A stretch of DNA of 64,000 nt, taken from positions 62,001 to 126,000 of the forward strand of contig JAXMFT010000008.1 in NCBI GenBank assembly GCA_046347635.1, given 5' to 3'. Shown one piece after another: positions 25,597-34,396 of this stretch (position 1 is the stretch's first letter; the number at the start of each line of letters is the position of its first letter). The DNA is from JAGVSZ01 sp019137045 (GTDB taxonomy: Bacteria; Pseudomonadota; Gammaproteobacteria; Burkholderiales; SG8-39). The position numbers and the translations under genes are program-made. Below the pieces are notes generated by a model. That model did no database searches and was not told the DNA's origin. It saw only the letters and a list, made by a program, of their open reading frames with translations.

Positions 25597-26475
25597 GTGC
25601 TCGCCGACCCGGTCTTCCTGCTCGCGGTCGCGTTCAACGGGCTGACCGTCGGCGCGATCTACGCGCTGGTCGCGCTCGGCCTGGCGCTGATCTACGGCGT
25701 GCTGCACATCATCAACTTCGCGCACGGCAGCCTGCTCATGCTCGCGCTGTACGCGGCGTTCTTCCTGTTCACGCTCGGCGGCGTCGATCCGTACGTCGCG
25801 GTGCTCGCGCTCGCGCCCGGCTTCTTCGTCTTCGGCTACCTGCTGCAGCGCTTCGTCATCGCGCCGATCAGCTTCGGCCGCGACACCAACGTGCTCCTGG
25901 TCACGCTCGGGCTGTCGATCATCTTCGACAACCTCGCGCTGTACCTGTGGACTTCCACCACGCGCACGATCAACGTGCCCTACGCGCAGACGTACGTCGA
26001 CATCGGCGTCACCGCCGTGGCGCTGCCGCGGCTGGTGGCGCTCGGCGCCGCGCTGCTCGTCGGGGTGGCGTTCTGGCTGCTGATGACGCGCACCGACCTC
26101 GGCAAGGCGATTCGCGCCGTCGCGCGCGAGCGCCAGGGCGCCCGCATCGTCGGCATCAGCGTCGAGCACATCTTCGCGGTGAGCTTCGGCCTGGGCACCG
26201 CGGTGGTGGCGCTCGCCGCGTGCCTGCTCCTGCCCACCTTCTACGTCACGCCCACCGTGGGCTACGCGTTCGTGCTGATCGCGTTCACCACCGTGGTGCT
26301 GGGCGGAATGGGCAGCTTCATCGGCGCGCTGCTCGGCGGGCTGCTCCTGGGCGTGGTCGAGGCGTTCAGCGGCGTGCTGCTCGGCGAGAGCCTCGGGCAG
26401 ATCGGCATCTTCCTCATCTTCATCCTGGTTCTGCTCTTCCGGCCCACCGGCTTCTTCGGTCAGCGCGTCGCATGA
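25597..26475 (+). CDS. livH: LivH-type ABC permease
   Basis: A 292-residue inner-membrane permease with about eight hydrophobic segments and the typical LivH start (NGLTVGAIYALVALGLALIYGVLHIINFAHG). The EAA-like stretch FTTVVLGGMGSFIGALLGG is near 230. GTG start at 25597, preceded by a very G-rich leader with GGGAGGGGG. Overlaps livM by 4 bp. Partner of the LivM, LivG and LivF proteins that follow. Confidence 0.93.
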   Translation: MLADPVFLLAVAFNGLTVGAIYALVALGLALIYGVLHIINFAHGSLLMLALYAAFFLFTLGGVDPYVAVLALAPGFFVFGYLLQRFVIAPISFGRDTNVLLVTLGLSIIFDNLALYLWTSTTRTINVPYAQTYVDIGVTAVALPRLVALGAALLVGVAFWLLMTRTDLGKAIRAVARERQGARIVGISVEHIFAVSFGLGTAVVALAACLLLPTFYVTPTVGYAFVLIAFTTVVLGGMGSFIGALLGGLLLGVVEAFSGVLLGESLGQIGIFLIFILVLLFRPTGFFGQRVA

Positions 26476-27419
26476 GACTGCGCTCCGGACAGGCGGGCGC
26501 GCTCTTCGTGCTGGCGGCGTTCTTCCTGCTCCTGCCGCAGTTCGTCACGTCGAGCTACTGGCTCGGCCTGTGGACGCTCACGCTCTTCTACGCGCTGCTC
26601 GGGCAGAGCTGGAACCTGCTCGGCGGCTATGGCGGCCAGGTGTCCTTCGGCCACGCGGTGTTCTTCGGCACCGGGGCCTACGTCAGCGCGGTGCTGCAGG
26701 TGAAGTTCGGCTTCAACGCCTGGGCGGGCGCGGCCGTCGCGGTGGCCGCCGGCGGCCTGGTCGGCGCGTTTCTCGGCGCGGTGAGCTTCCGCTACGGGCT
26801 GCGCGGCTCGTACTTCGCGCTGGTGACGCTCGCTTTCGCGGAGGTGTTCCGCGTGCTGGTCAACTCCTGGGATCTGACCGGCTCGGGCTTCGGCATGCTG
26901 ATCCCGCTCAGGCCCGGAGCGGCGCACCTGCAGTTCACCGACCGCACCTGGTTCTACTACCTCATCCTCGCGCTGCTCGCCGCGGCCTGCGCGCTGGTGT
27001 GGTGGATCGAGCGCTCGCGCTTCGGCGCCTACCTCGTCGCCGTGCGCGAGAACGAGGACGCCGCGCAGGCGCTCGGGATCGACTGCTTCCGGGTCAAGGT
27101 CGTCGCGATCACGCTCTCGGGCGCACTGGCTTCGGTGGCGGGCGTCTTCTACGTGCAGTACTTCCTGTTCGTCGACTCGCACATCGGCTACGGGCCGGCG
27201 ATGTCGGTGAACGCGCTGCTCGCGCCGCTGATCGGCGGCGCCGGCACGCTGTTCGGGCCGCTGATCGGCGCGGTCGCCCTCGGCGCGCTGAGCGAGCTCA
27301 CCACCCTCGCCCTCGGCAAGACGCCCGGGGTGAACCTGCTCGCGTTCGGCGTGCTGCTGCTCGTCATCCTGCGCTTCCTGCCGAACGGCCTGATGGGGCT
27401 CTTCCGTGGCCGTGCTTGA
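26472..27419 (+). CDS. livM: LivM-type ABC permease
   Basis: A 315-residue permease with the LivM signature SWNLLGGYGGQVSFGHAVFFG (about 46-66) and LIGGAGTLFGPLIGA near 255-270, about nine membrane segments, then an RFLPNGLMGLF tail. ATG at 26472 overlaps the livH stop (ATGA); its own end overlaps livG by 14 bp. Second membrane subunit of the importer. Confidence 0.93.
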   Translation: MRLRSGQAGALFVLAAFFLLLPQFVTSSYWLGLWTLTLFYALLGQSWNLLGGYGGQVSFGHAVFFGTGAYVSAVLQVKFGFNAWAGAAVAVAAGGLVGAFLGAVSFRYGLRGSYFALVTLAFAEVFRVLVNSWDLTGSGFGMLIPLRPGAAHLQFTDRTWFYYLILALLAAACALVWWIERSRFGAYLVAVRENEDAAQALGIDCFRVKVVAITLSGALASVAGVFYVQYFLFVDSHIGYGPAMSVNALLAPLIGGAGTLFGPLIGAVALGALSELTTLALGKTPGVNLLAFGVLLLVILRFLPNGLMGLFRGRA

Positions 27420-28137
27420 AGCCGAGGGCGTGAGCAAGCGGTTCGGCGGGCTGCAGGCGGTTGCCGAGGCGAGCCTGCGCGTCGAGCCGGGTCGGATCAC
27501 CGCGCTCATCGGCCCCAACGGCGCGGGCAAGACCACGCTCTTCGCGATGATCTCGGGGTTCCTCCGTCCCGACAGCGGCTCGATCCGCTTCGACGGGCGC
27601 GAGATCACCGGCCTGGCGGCGCATCGCGTGTGCCGGCTCGGCCTCGTGCGCACCTTCCAGATCGTGCAGCCGTTCGCCGGCCTCACGGTGCGCGAGAACA
27701 TCGCGGTGGGCGGCCACCTCAAGGAGCCCGACCGCGGCCGCGCGCTCGCCGCGGCGGCGGCCATCGCGCGGCAGCTCGGCATGGAGGCGATGCTCGACGC
27801 GCCGGCGCAGTCGCTCACCGTCGCCGGGCGCAAGCGCCTCGAGCTCGCGCGCGCCCTCGCCACGCAGCCGCGCCTGCTGCTCCTCGACGAGGTGATGGCC
27901 GGGCTCATCCCCACCGAGGTGAGCGAGATCGTGGCGGTGATCCGCGCGATCCGCGACGCCGGCGTCGACATCCTGCTGATCGAGCACGTGATGCAGGCGG
28001 TGATGAGCCTCTCGGACGACGTCTACGTGCTGAACAACGGCCGCATCATCGCGCACGGCGCGCCGGGCGAGATCGCGGCGAACGGCGACGTGATCGAGGC
28101 CTACCTCGGGCAGGGGGCGGCGCATGCTCGCGGTTGA
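27406..28137 (+). CDS. livG: LivG-type ABC ATPase
   Basis: A 243-residue cytoplasmic ATPase with Walker A GPNGAGKTT (about 36-44) and an unusual signature region SLTVAGRKRLELARALA in place of LSGGQ, as often in LivG proteins. Walker B LLLLDEVMAGL is at about 160-170, with H-loop LIEHVMQAVM. GTG start at 27406, with a second GTG 6 bp on. Overlaps both neighbours by 14 bp. Confidence 0.92.
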   Translation: MAVLEAEGVSKRFGGLQAVAEASLRVEPGRITALIGPNGAGKTTLFAMISGFLRPDSGSIRFDGREITGLAAHRVCRLGLVRTFQIVQPFAGLTVRENIAVGGHLKEPDRGRALAAAAAIARQLGMEAMLDAPAQSLTVAGRKRLELARALATQPRLLLLDEVMAGLIPTEVSEIVAVIRAIRDAGVDILLIEHVMQAVMSLSDDVYVLNNGRIIAHGAPGEIAANGDVIEAYLGQGAAHARG

Positions 28138-28825
28138 CGGGCTGCACGCGGGCTACGGCGCGCTGCGCATCCTGCGCGGCCTCGACATGCGGATCGAGCG
28201 CGGCGAGATCGTCGCCGTGCTCGGCGCCAACGGCGTGGGCAAGACCACCCTCAACAACACGCTCTGCGGCCTGATCCGGCCGACCGGAGGCGCGATCACC
28301 TGGCTGGGCGAGCCGATCGCCGGCGCGCGCCCGGAGCGGATCGTGGCGAGCGGGCTCATCCAGGTCCCGGAAGGCCGCCGCATCTTTCCCAACCTGACGG
28401 TGCGCGAGAACCTGGAGCTCGGCAGCTACCGCCGCGCGCGGCGCAACCGCGACCGCAATCTCGAGCGGGTCCTGATCTGGTTCCCGCGCCTCGGGGAGCG
28501 CCTGCGGCAGCAGGCGGGAACGCTCTCCGGCGGCGAGCAGCAGATGCTCGCGACCGGGCGCGGCCTCATGGGGGAGCCGCAGCTGCTCATCCTCGACGAG
28601 CCGTCGCTCGGGCTCTCGCCGCGGATGGTGGACGAGATGTTCGGGCTGATCCGGCGCATCAACGCGGAAGGGGTGACCATCGTCCTGGTCGAGCAGAACG
28701 TGGTGCAGTCGCTCGGCATCGCGCACCGCGCCTACGTGCTGGAGAACGGCGTGTTCGCGCTCAGCGGCCCGGCCGCGCAGCTGGTCGCCGACCCCCGGCT
28801 CAAGCAGGCCTACCTCGGCCTGTAG
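28124..28825 (+). CDS. livF: LivF-type ABC ATPase
   Basis: A 233-residue ATPase: Walker A GANGVGKTT (about 34-42), LSGGEQQMLATGRGLM signature, Walker B LLILDEPSLGLSP, and LVEQNVVQSL switch. Ends with the family tail QAYLGL. Last gene of the importer operon, 77 bp before the GntR regulator. Confidence 0.93.
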   Translation: MLAVDGLHAGYGALRILRGLDMRIERGEIVAVLGANGVGKTTLNNTLCGLIRPTGGAITWLGEPIAGARPERIVASGLIQVPEGRRIFPNLTVRENLELGSYRRARRNRDRNLERVLIWFPRLGERLRQQAGTLSGGEQQMLATGRGLMGEPQLLILDEPSLGLSPRMVDEMFGLIRRINAEGVTIVLVEQNVVQSLGIAHRAYVLENGVFALSGPAAQLVADPRLKQAYLGL

Positions 28826-28873
28826 CGACGCGCCGCGGGTCGCGCATGCACGGGTGCCGCAGCTGACGCACGT

Positions 28874-28889
28874 GAATCATCGCTGATAC
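28874..28889. promoter_or_regulatory. Candidate GntR autoregulatory site
   Basis: GAATCATCGCTGATAC, read on the minus strand, matches 12 of 16 positions of the palindrome core at 24282-24297. It lies 14 bp before the GntR start codon. Proposed as a second, weaker operator through which the regulator controls its own gene. Confidence 0.4.
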
Positions 28890-28902
28890 GTCTCCCGCCC
28901 CC

Positions 28903-29661
28903 ATGAACCGGGCCGCCCTGCCGCTGCCGCGCTACCACCAGATCTACCTGGTGCTGCGCGAGCGGGTCGCCTCCGGCGAATTCCCGCCGGAGCGGCCGCT
29001 GCCCGGCGAGCTCGAGCTCGCGCGCGCCTACGGCGTGTCGCGCGTCACCATCCGCGCCGCGCTCGCCCGGCTCGCCAAGGAGCGGCTGGTGCGCCGCGAG
29101 CGCGGGCGCGGCACGTTTCCGAAGCCGCCGCGCGCGGCGCCCGCGCGCGCGCAGCTGTCGGGGTTCTTCGAGAACCTCCTGGTGCTCGGCCTGCGCACCA
29201 CGGTGCGCATCGTCGATCTCGCGCAGGTCAAGGCGTCCCCGGAGGTGGCGGCGGCGCTGAAGCTCGCGCCGGGCGCCGCGGTGCAAAAGGCGATCCGCGT
29301 GCGCAGCCATCGCGGCCGCCCGGTGTCGCTCATCACGACCTACGTTCCGGCCGACGTGGCGCGCGCCTTCGGCCGGCGCGAGCTCGCCGCGAAGCCGATG
29401 CTGCAGCTGCTGGAGGAGGCGGGGGTGAGAGTGATTGCGGGCGACCAGACCATCAGCGCGCAGCTCGCCGACCACGTCGCTGCCCGCGCGCTCGAGGTCG
29501 GTGTGGGCAGCGCGCTGCTCGCCGTCAAGCGCATCGTGTACGGCGCGAAGCGCCGGCCCGTGCAGTACCTGCTCGGCCTGTACCGCCCCGACCGCTACGA
29601 GTACCGCATGCACCTCTCGCGCAGCGGCGGCGACCGGCCGCGCATCTGGATGCCTTCCTGA
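28903..29661 (+). CDS. GntR/HutC-family transcriptional regulator
   Basis: A 252-residue regulator: GntR winged helix-turn-helix at about 10-75 (YHQIYLVLRERVASGEF, GVSRVTIRAALARLAKERLVRRERGRGTF) and a UTRA effector domain at about 100-240 ending in LGLYRPDRYEYRMHL. HutC-type regulators respond to small acids or sugars. Placed directly after the ABC importer and sharing operator-like sequences with its promoter region, it probably controls both the importer and the divergent lyase/amidase operon. Confidence 0.88.
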   Translation: MNRAALPLPRYHQIYLVLRERVASGEFPPERPLPGELELARAYGVSRVTIRAALARLAKERLVRRERGRGTFPKPPRAAPARAQLSGFFENLLVLGLRTTVRIVDLAQVKASPEVAAALKLAPGAAVQKAIRVRSHRGRPVSLITTYVPADVARAFGRRELAAKPMLQLLEEAGVRVIAGDQTISAQLADHVAARALEVGVGSALLAVKRIVYGAKRRPVQYLLGLYRPDRYEYRMHLSRSGGDRPRIWMPS

Positions 29662-29873
29662 GTTCCGCCTCCGCGCGCAGCGCCGCACTCGCTCCCGCCG
29701 GAAGCCCGGGAGACTGCCGGGGTCGGACTCGATCCGGAGACTGCCCTATCGGAGGGGCGGTCGTGCAAGTGCACCCGCAGGCATGACCGCCGGAAGGGCC
29801 CGGATAGCGGTGCGGCATTCGCGCGCCGTCGCGACGGGAATGGCGGCGGTGAGCGGGCCGCACGACAGTTCCG

Positions 29874-30124
29874 CTACGCGCCGGCGCGCTCGAGCAGCCA
29901 GTCGAGGCCGGGATAGTCCTGCCGCGCGATCACGTACTTGCCCGCGCAGGATCCCCACTTCTCGCCGCTCCGGAAGGCGCGAAGGAAGCCCGCCGCGTCG
30001 AGCACGCGCCTGCCCCCGACGGAGTCGACCCCGCGCGCGAAGAGGGGATCCGGGAGGCATCCGGCCGTCGGCCCGACGATCGCGAAGTGTCGCGCCCGGC
30101 GGCAGGCCGCCAGCACCGCGTCCA
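29874..30124 (-). pseudogene. Duplicated C-terminal segment of a DUF364 (heavy-metal chelation domain) gene
   Basis: On the minus strand this encodes about 80 residues ending at a TAG: a LDAVLAACRRARHFAIVGPT core, LPDPLFARGVDSVGG, GEKWGSCAGKYVI and DYPGLDWLLERAGA. This is the C-terminal Rossmann-like part of DUF364 proteins (my recognition, not searched). It is intact in frame but has no N-terminal half; it is joined instead to a broken metallo-beta-lactamase-fold gene. The same segment, with many small deletions, occurs at 30641-30874 as the true end of the DUF364 gene. The 212 bp between this and the GntR gene show nothing recognisable. Confidence 0.7.
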
Positions 30125-30149
30125 GGGTCGCGAGCGCCTGTGCGCCGCG

Positions 30150-30581
30150 GTGCCGCCAGTTCCCCGCGCGGGCGAACAGATAGCGCGCAGAGGTCGGACC
30201 AGCGCGTCCCGAGCTGTTCCAGCCGACGTGGTCGACGTGAAGTGCGTGCAGACGACGAAATCGACGTCCTCGGCGCGACCCGAGCGCGCGCAGCCGCGCG
30301 ATCCGTCGCGCCGCTGGTCGAAGAACGGCGCTTGCGCGCCAGTCGCCGCGCACGTGTCGACCACGATGCGCTTGCGCACGCGGACGAGGAAACCCTGGAT
30401 CGGAATGAGCAGGCGCCCTCCGCTGTGGCGCGGTCGAGCCACGCGCGGTGCGCCTCGAGATCGGCCGCGGTGGCCTGGGGAAAGATCTCCAGCGGATCGA
30501 GGGCGGTCTCGATTCCCCGCGATCGACGCGCACCGCACCGACGTCGAAGCGGGTCTGCGCCCCAATCCGGGAGTCCGTCAT
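30150..30581 (-). pseudogene. Frameshifted and truncated metallo-beta-lactamase-fold gene
   Basis: Minus-strand reading from ATG 30581 (MTDSRIGAQTRFDVGAVRVDR) continues in three alternating frames: IETALDPLEIFPQATAADLE, then GRLLIPIQGFLVRVRKRIVV, FFDQRRD, EDVDFVVCTHF, then HVDHVGWN and YLFAR. In order, these are the conserved blocks of MBL-fold metallo-hydrolases of the AttM/lactonase-like group, with the metal motif CTHFHVDHVGWN split by a frameshift. At least three indels are needed. The C-terminal half is missing and replaced by the DUF364 segment. The residues themselves are well preserved, so the lesions look recent or artefactual. Confidence 0.65.
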
Positions 30582-30640
30582 CGGCGCGTCATTCCTGCGT
30601 TGCGGCGTGAGTGTTGTCGTGGCATCCGCAAGAAGCTCCC

Positions 30641-30874
30641 CTACGCGCCGGCGCGCTCGAGCAGCCAGTCGAGGCCGGGATAGTCCTGCCGCACGATCAC
30701 GTACTTGCCCGCGCAGGATCCCCACTTCTCGCCGCTCCGGAAGGCGCGAAGGAAGCCCGCCGCGTCGGCCGCGCCGCCCGACGAGTCGACCCGCGCGCAA
30801 GAGGGATCCGAGGCTCCGCCGTCGGCCCGACGATCGCGAGTCGCGCCGGCGGCAGGCCGCCAGCACCGCGTCAG
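30641..30874. repeat. Second copy of the direct repeat (first copy 29874-30124)
   Basis: The first 127 bp match the other copy with a single substitution. The remainder differs almost only by small deletions, mostly shortening short C or G runs (for example five C to three, four G to three). Spacing between copies is about 516 bp and both lie in the same orientation. Such run-length losses are typical of uncorrected long-read error, so mis-assembly should be considered alongside true tandem duplication. Confidence 0.75.
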
Positions 30875-31464
30875 GTGTCGTTGAGCATCACCGTGCAGGT
30901 GCTGATCACCTGGTCGCAGGTCGCGAGGGCAGCCGGATCGAGCGTCACCCGGTAGTCGGCATGCTCGCCCGCCAGCTCGGGCCGGAGCTCCAGGACGGTG
31001 AGGCGGGCGCCGGCCTCCTTCACGTCCGCAACCAGCGGCGGGAACAGGCCGATCATGCCGACATGCTCGCCGCATCTCGGCTCGAGCGCGCCGAGCGAGC
31101 TCCCGCCGGCCGCCGGCACCCCGTGCGCGCGCGCAAAGAGGCTCTGGGACAGGGCGTTGATCGCGGCGAACCCGAGGGCTTTGCCGCCGGGGTCGCCCGC
31201 GGCAAAGCCGCGCGCCAATGCGGCCGCCTCGACCCCGCCGAACCCGCCCGCGGCGCGGTGCGCGCGCAGCAGCGGCTCGACCGCGTCGCCCAGGACGAAG
31301 GAGAACCCGATCGATCCATCCTCGAGCTCGGCGGCGCAGAACCTGGGATCCTCCACCGCGGCATCCGGCGTCGACGGCAGATGGAGCGCGCGCAGGCGCG
31401 GGGAGCCCAGCCGTGCCGCGACGCGCTCGGCGAGCGCCACGTAGAGGGCCGCAATGGTCGACAT
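30641..31464 (-). pseudogene. DUF4213/DUF364 (putative heavy-metal chelation) protein, frameshifted near its C-terminus
   Basis: The N-terminal 197 codons from ATG 31464 are open (FSFVLGDAVEPLLRAHRAAG, ALGFAAINALSQSLFARAHG) and end prematurely at STCTVMLNDT-stop (about 30871). The natural continuation is in another frame within the damaged repeat copy and ends ...LLERAGA at 30641. Restoring the sequence of the intact repeat copy would give a full-length protein of about 275 residues. DUF364 proteins are Rossmann-like and of uncertain function, often near metal or cofactor genes. Same strand and 113 bp after the small zinc-motif gene, so perhaps the last gene of the ABC operon upstream. Confidence 0.7.
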
Positions 31465-31577
31465 CGGTGGGCGCGCTCCGAGCCTGCCCGTCTATCGAGG
31501 CCGGTCGCCCCGGACGCGGTCGCAGGGCGGCGCGCATCCGACGACGGCGCCCTGCGCCGCGATGTGCCGGCGGCGCA

Positions 31578-31901
31578 CTATCGGGAGACTCCGCCGCCGG
31601 GCCGCGCGAGCAGCCTGCGGGCCTCGGCCTGCAGCGCGAGGTAGGACGCCTTCCACGCGCCCTCGCGGGGCGTGATGCGCGCGAGCCTTCCCGCCAGCGC
31701 CTCCAGCGCCGCGACGCGCTCGTTCGCCTCCTCGAGGGCGGCCACCACCTCGGCGTAGTCCCACGCGCCCACGAGCTCGACCTTGCGGTCCTGGCACACG
31801 CCGATGCAGGTCGCCGGCATCTCGATCCGCCCGCACCCGATGCACCGCCACACCGCGATCGTCTCGGGATGCGAGAAGTCCTTCGTCACCGTTCCCGCCA
31901 T
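31578..31901 (-). CDS. Small protein with a Cys4 zinc-like motif, function unknown
   Basis: A 107-residue protein. C-x2-C in WRCIGCGRIE and C-x4-C in ATCIGVC (residues about 20-36) form a likely zinc or iron knuckle. The rest (about 45-105) is helical, Ala/Glu/Leu/Arg-rich and could form a coiled coil. I do not recognise the family. It follows LivF by 57 bp on the same strand and probably belongs to that operon. A metal-binding or redox accessory role would suit the neighbouring DUF364 gene, but this is a guess. Confidence 0.6.
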   Translation of the reverse strand: MAGTVTKDFSHPETIAVWRCIGCGRIEMPATCIGVCQDRKVELVGAWDYAEVVAALEEANERVAALEALAGRLARITPREGAWKASYLALQAEARRLLARPGGGVSR

Positions 31902-31958
31902 TGCAGCGACCTCCGTTCTCGTCGGCGCGCGCGTCGGACCGTCGCGGGCCCGCGCGCC

Positions 31959-32665
31959 TCAGACGCCGAGGTACTCGCGCAGCAGCGCCTGCTCGCCGCG
32001 CAGGGCGTCCGAGCCGCCGCTCCACACCATGCGGCCCTTCTCGAGGATGAAGTGGCGGTCGGCGAGGCGCAGCAGCGGCCCGATGTTCTTGTCGATCGCG
32101 ACGATCGCCAGCCCGCTCCGCTTCAGGTCCGCGAGGCAGCGCCAGATCTCCGCGCGCACGCGCGGGGCGAGCCCCTCGGTCGCCTCGTCGAGGATCAGCA
32201 GGCGCGGATTGGTCATGAGCGCGCGGCCGATGGCGAGCATCTGCTGCTCGCCGCCGGAGAGCGAGGTGCCGAGCGTCTGCTCGCGTTCGCGCAGGCGCGG
32301 GAACATGCGGTAGACCGAGCCGAGCGACCAGGCCTCGCCGCGCGCGTGGCGCGTGCTCGCGGTGGCGACGAGGTTCTCGCGCACGGTGAGGTCGGGAAAG
32401 ACCTGGCGGCCTTCCGGGACGAGCCCGATGCCGGCCTGCGCCACCCGGTACGCGGGGCTGCCGCGCAGCTCCTGCCCGGCGAAGCGCACGCTGCCGCGCC
32501 GCGCCGGCAGCATGCCCATGACGCTCTTCACCGTGGTGGTCTTGCCCATGCCGTTGCGGCCGAGGAGGGTGACGAACTCGCCCGCGGCGACGTCGAACGA
32601 GACGCCGAACAGCGCCTGGCTCGCGCCGTAGAAGGTCTCGACTTCGCGCACTTCGAGCAGCGCGC

Positions 32666-32669
<4 letters not shown>
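31959..32669 (-). CDS. livF: LivF-type ABC ATPase (second importer)
   Basis: A 236-residue ATPase with Walker A GRNGMGKTT (about 38-46), LSGGEQQMLAIGRALM and Walker B LLILDEATEGLAP. The switch region reads VAIDKNIGPLLRL where most LivF have VEQN. GTG start at 32669 overlaps the LivG stop by 4 bp. Last transport gene of the second importer operon. Confidence 0.92.
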
Positions 32670-33414
<745 letters not shown>

Positions 33415-33418
<4 letters not shown>

Positions 33419-34392
33419 CCGGCCCTCGCCGCGCGGTGCACGAGCCAGCCGTACAGCCCCTGCTTGAGCGTGAGCACGACGACGATGATCAGCGCGCCGA
33501 GGATCGCCATCCAGTGCGCGTTCACCACCTGGTCGATCCCCCACGGCAGCCCGAGGCGGAACGCGGTCAGCACGTCCTCGATGGCGATGATCGCCGCGGC
33601 TCCCACCACCGGGCCGAGCAGCGTGCCCATGCCGCCGAACAGGATCATCACGATCAGGTCGCCCGAGACGACCCACTGCATGTAGGCCGGCGAGGCGTAC
33701 TGGGTGAGGTTGGCGAGCAGCACGCCGGCGAGCACGCAGATCAGCGCCGAAGCGACGTACGCGGCGAGCTTGTAGCGCAGCGTCGGGAAGCCGAGGGCGA
33801 TCATGCGCCGCTCGTTCTCCCGGCACCCCTGCAGCACCATGCCGAAGCGCGCGTGCACCACGCGGTGCAGCACGTAGAGCGTGGCGGCCAGCAGCGCGAA
33901 GATGACGTAATAGAGCACCGTCGCGTCCTGCAGGGCGAGCGGGCCGAACGCGCTGCGCGCGGGGATCGACAGGCCGTCGTCGCCGCCGTACTGCCGCAGG
34001 CCGACGGCGAGGAAGTAGAACATCTGCGCGAACGCGAGCGTGATCATGATGAAGGCCATGCCGCTGGTGCGCAGGCACACCAGCCCGATCAGCAGCGCCG
34101 CCACGGCGCCCACCGCGAGCGCGGCGCCGAGGTGCGCGAAGCCGCTCGTCACGCCGTGCGCGGACAGGATGCCCACCGCGTAGGCGCCGATCCCGAGGTA
34201 GAGCGCATGGCCGAAGCTCACCAGGCCGCCGAAGCCGAGGATCAGGTTGAGGCCGAGCGCGGCCAGGCCGAACACCATGATGCGCGAGAAGACGGTGAGG
34301 TAGTAGGGCTCGCCGGTGAGGTGGGCGACGACCGGCACGAGCGCGAGCAGGCCGAGGAAGACGACCGGGAAGGCGCGGCGCGCGTCCCGCAT
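33415..34392 (-). CDS. livM: LivM-type ABC permease (second importer)
   Basis: A 325-residue permease with the LivM signature GLNLILGFGGLVSFGHALYLG (split about 47-67), FGGMGTLLGPVVGA near 250-263 and about nine membrane segments. Starts 4 bp after livH and overlaps livG. It retains the RENERRMIALGFPTLRYKL cytoplasmic loop. Confidence 0.93.
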
Positions 34393-34396
34393 GGCC

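Noticed and set aside
29662..29873. Repeated GGAGACTGCC and GTGCAAGTGCAC near 29710-29775 as a mobile-element end
   Set aside because: Too short, no matching inverted end at the other side, and no transposase in the damaged region.
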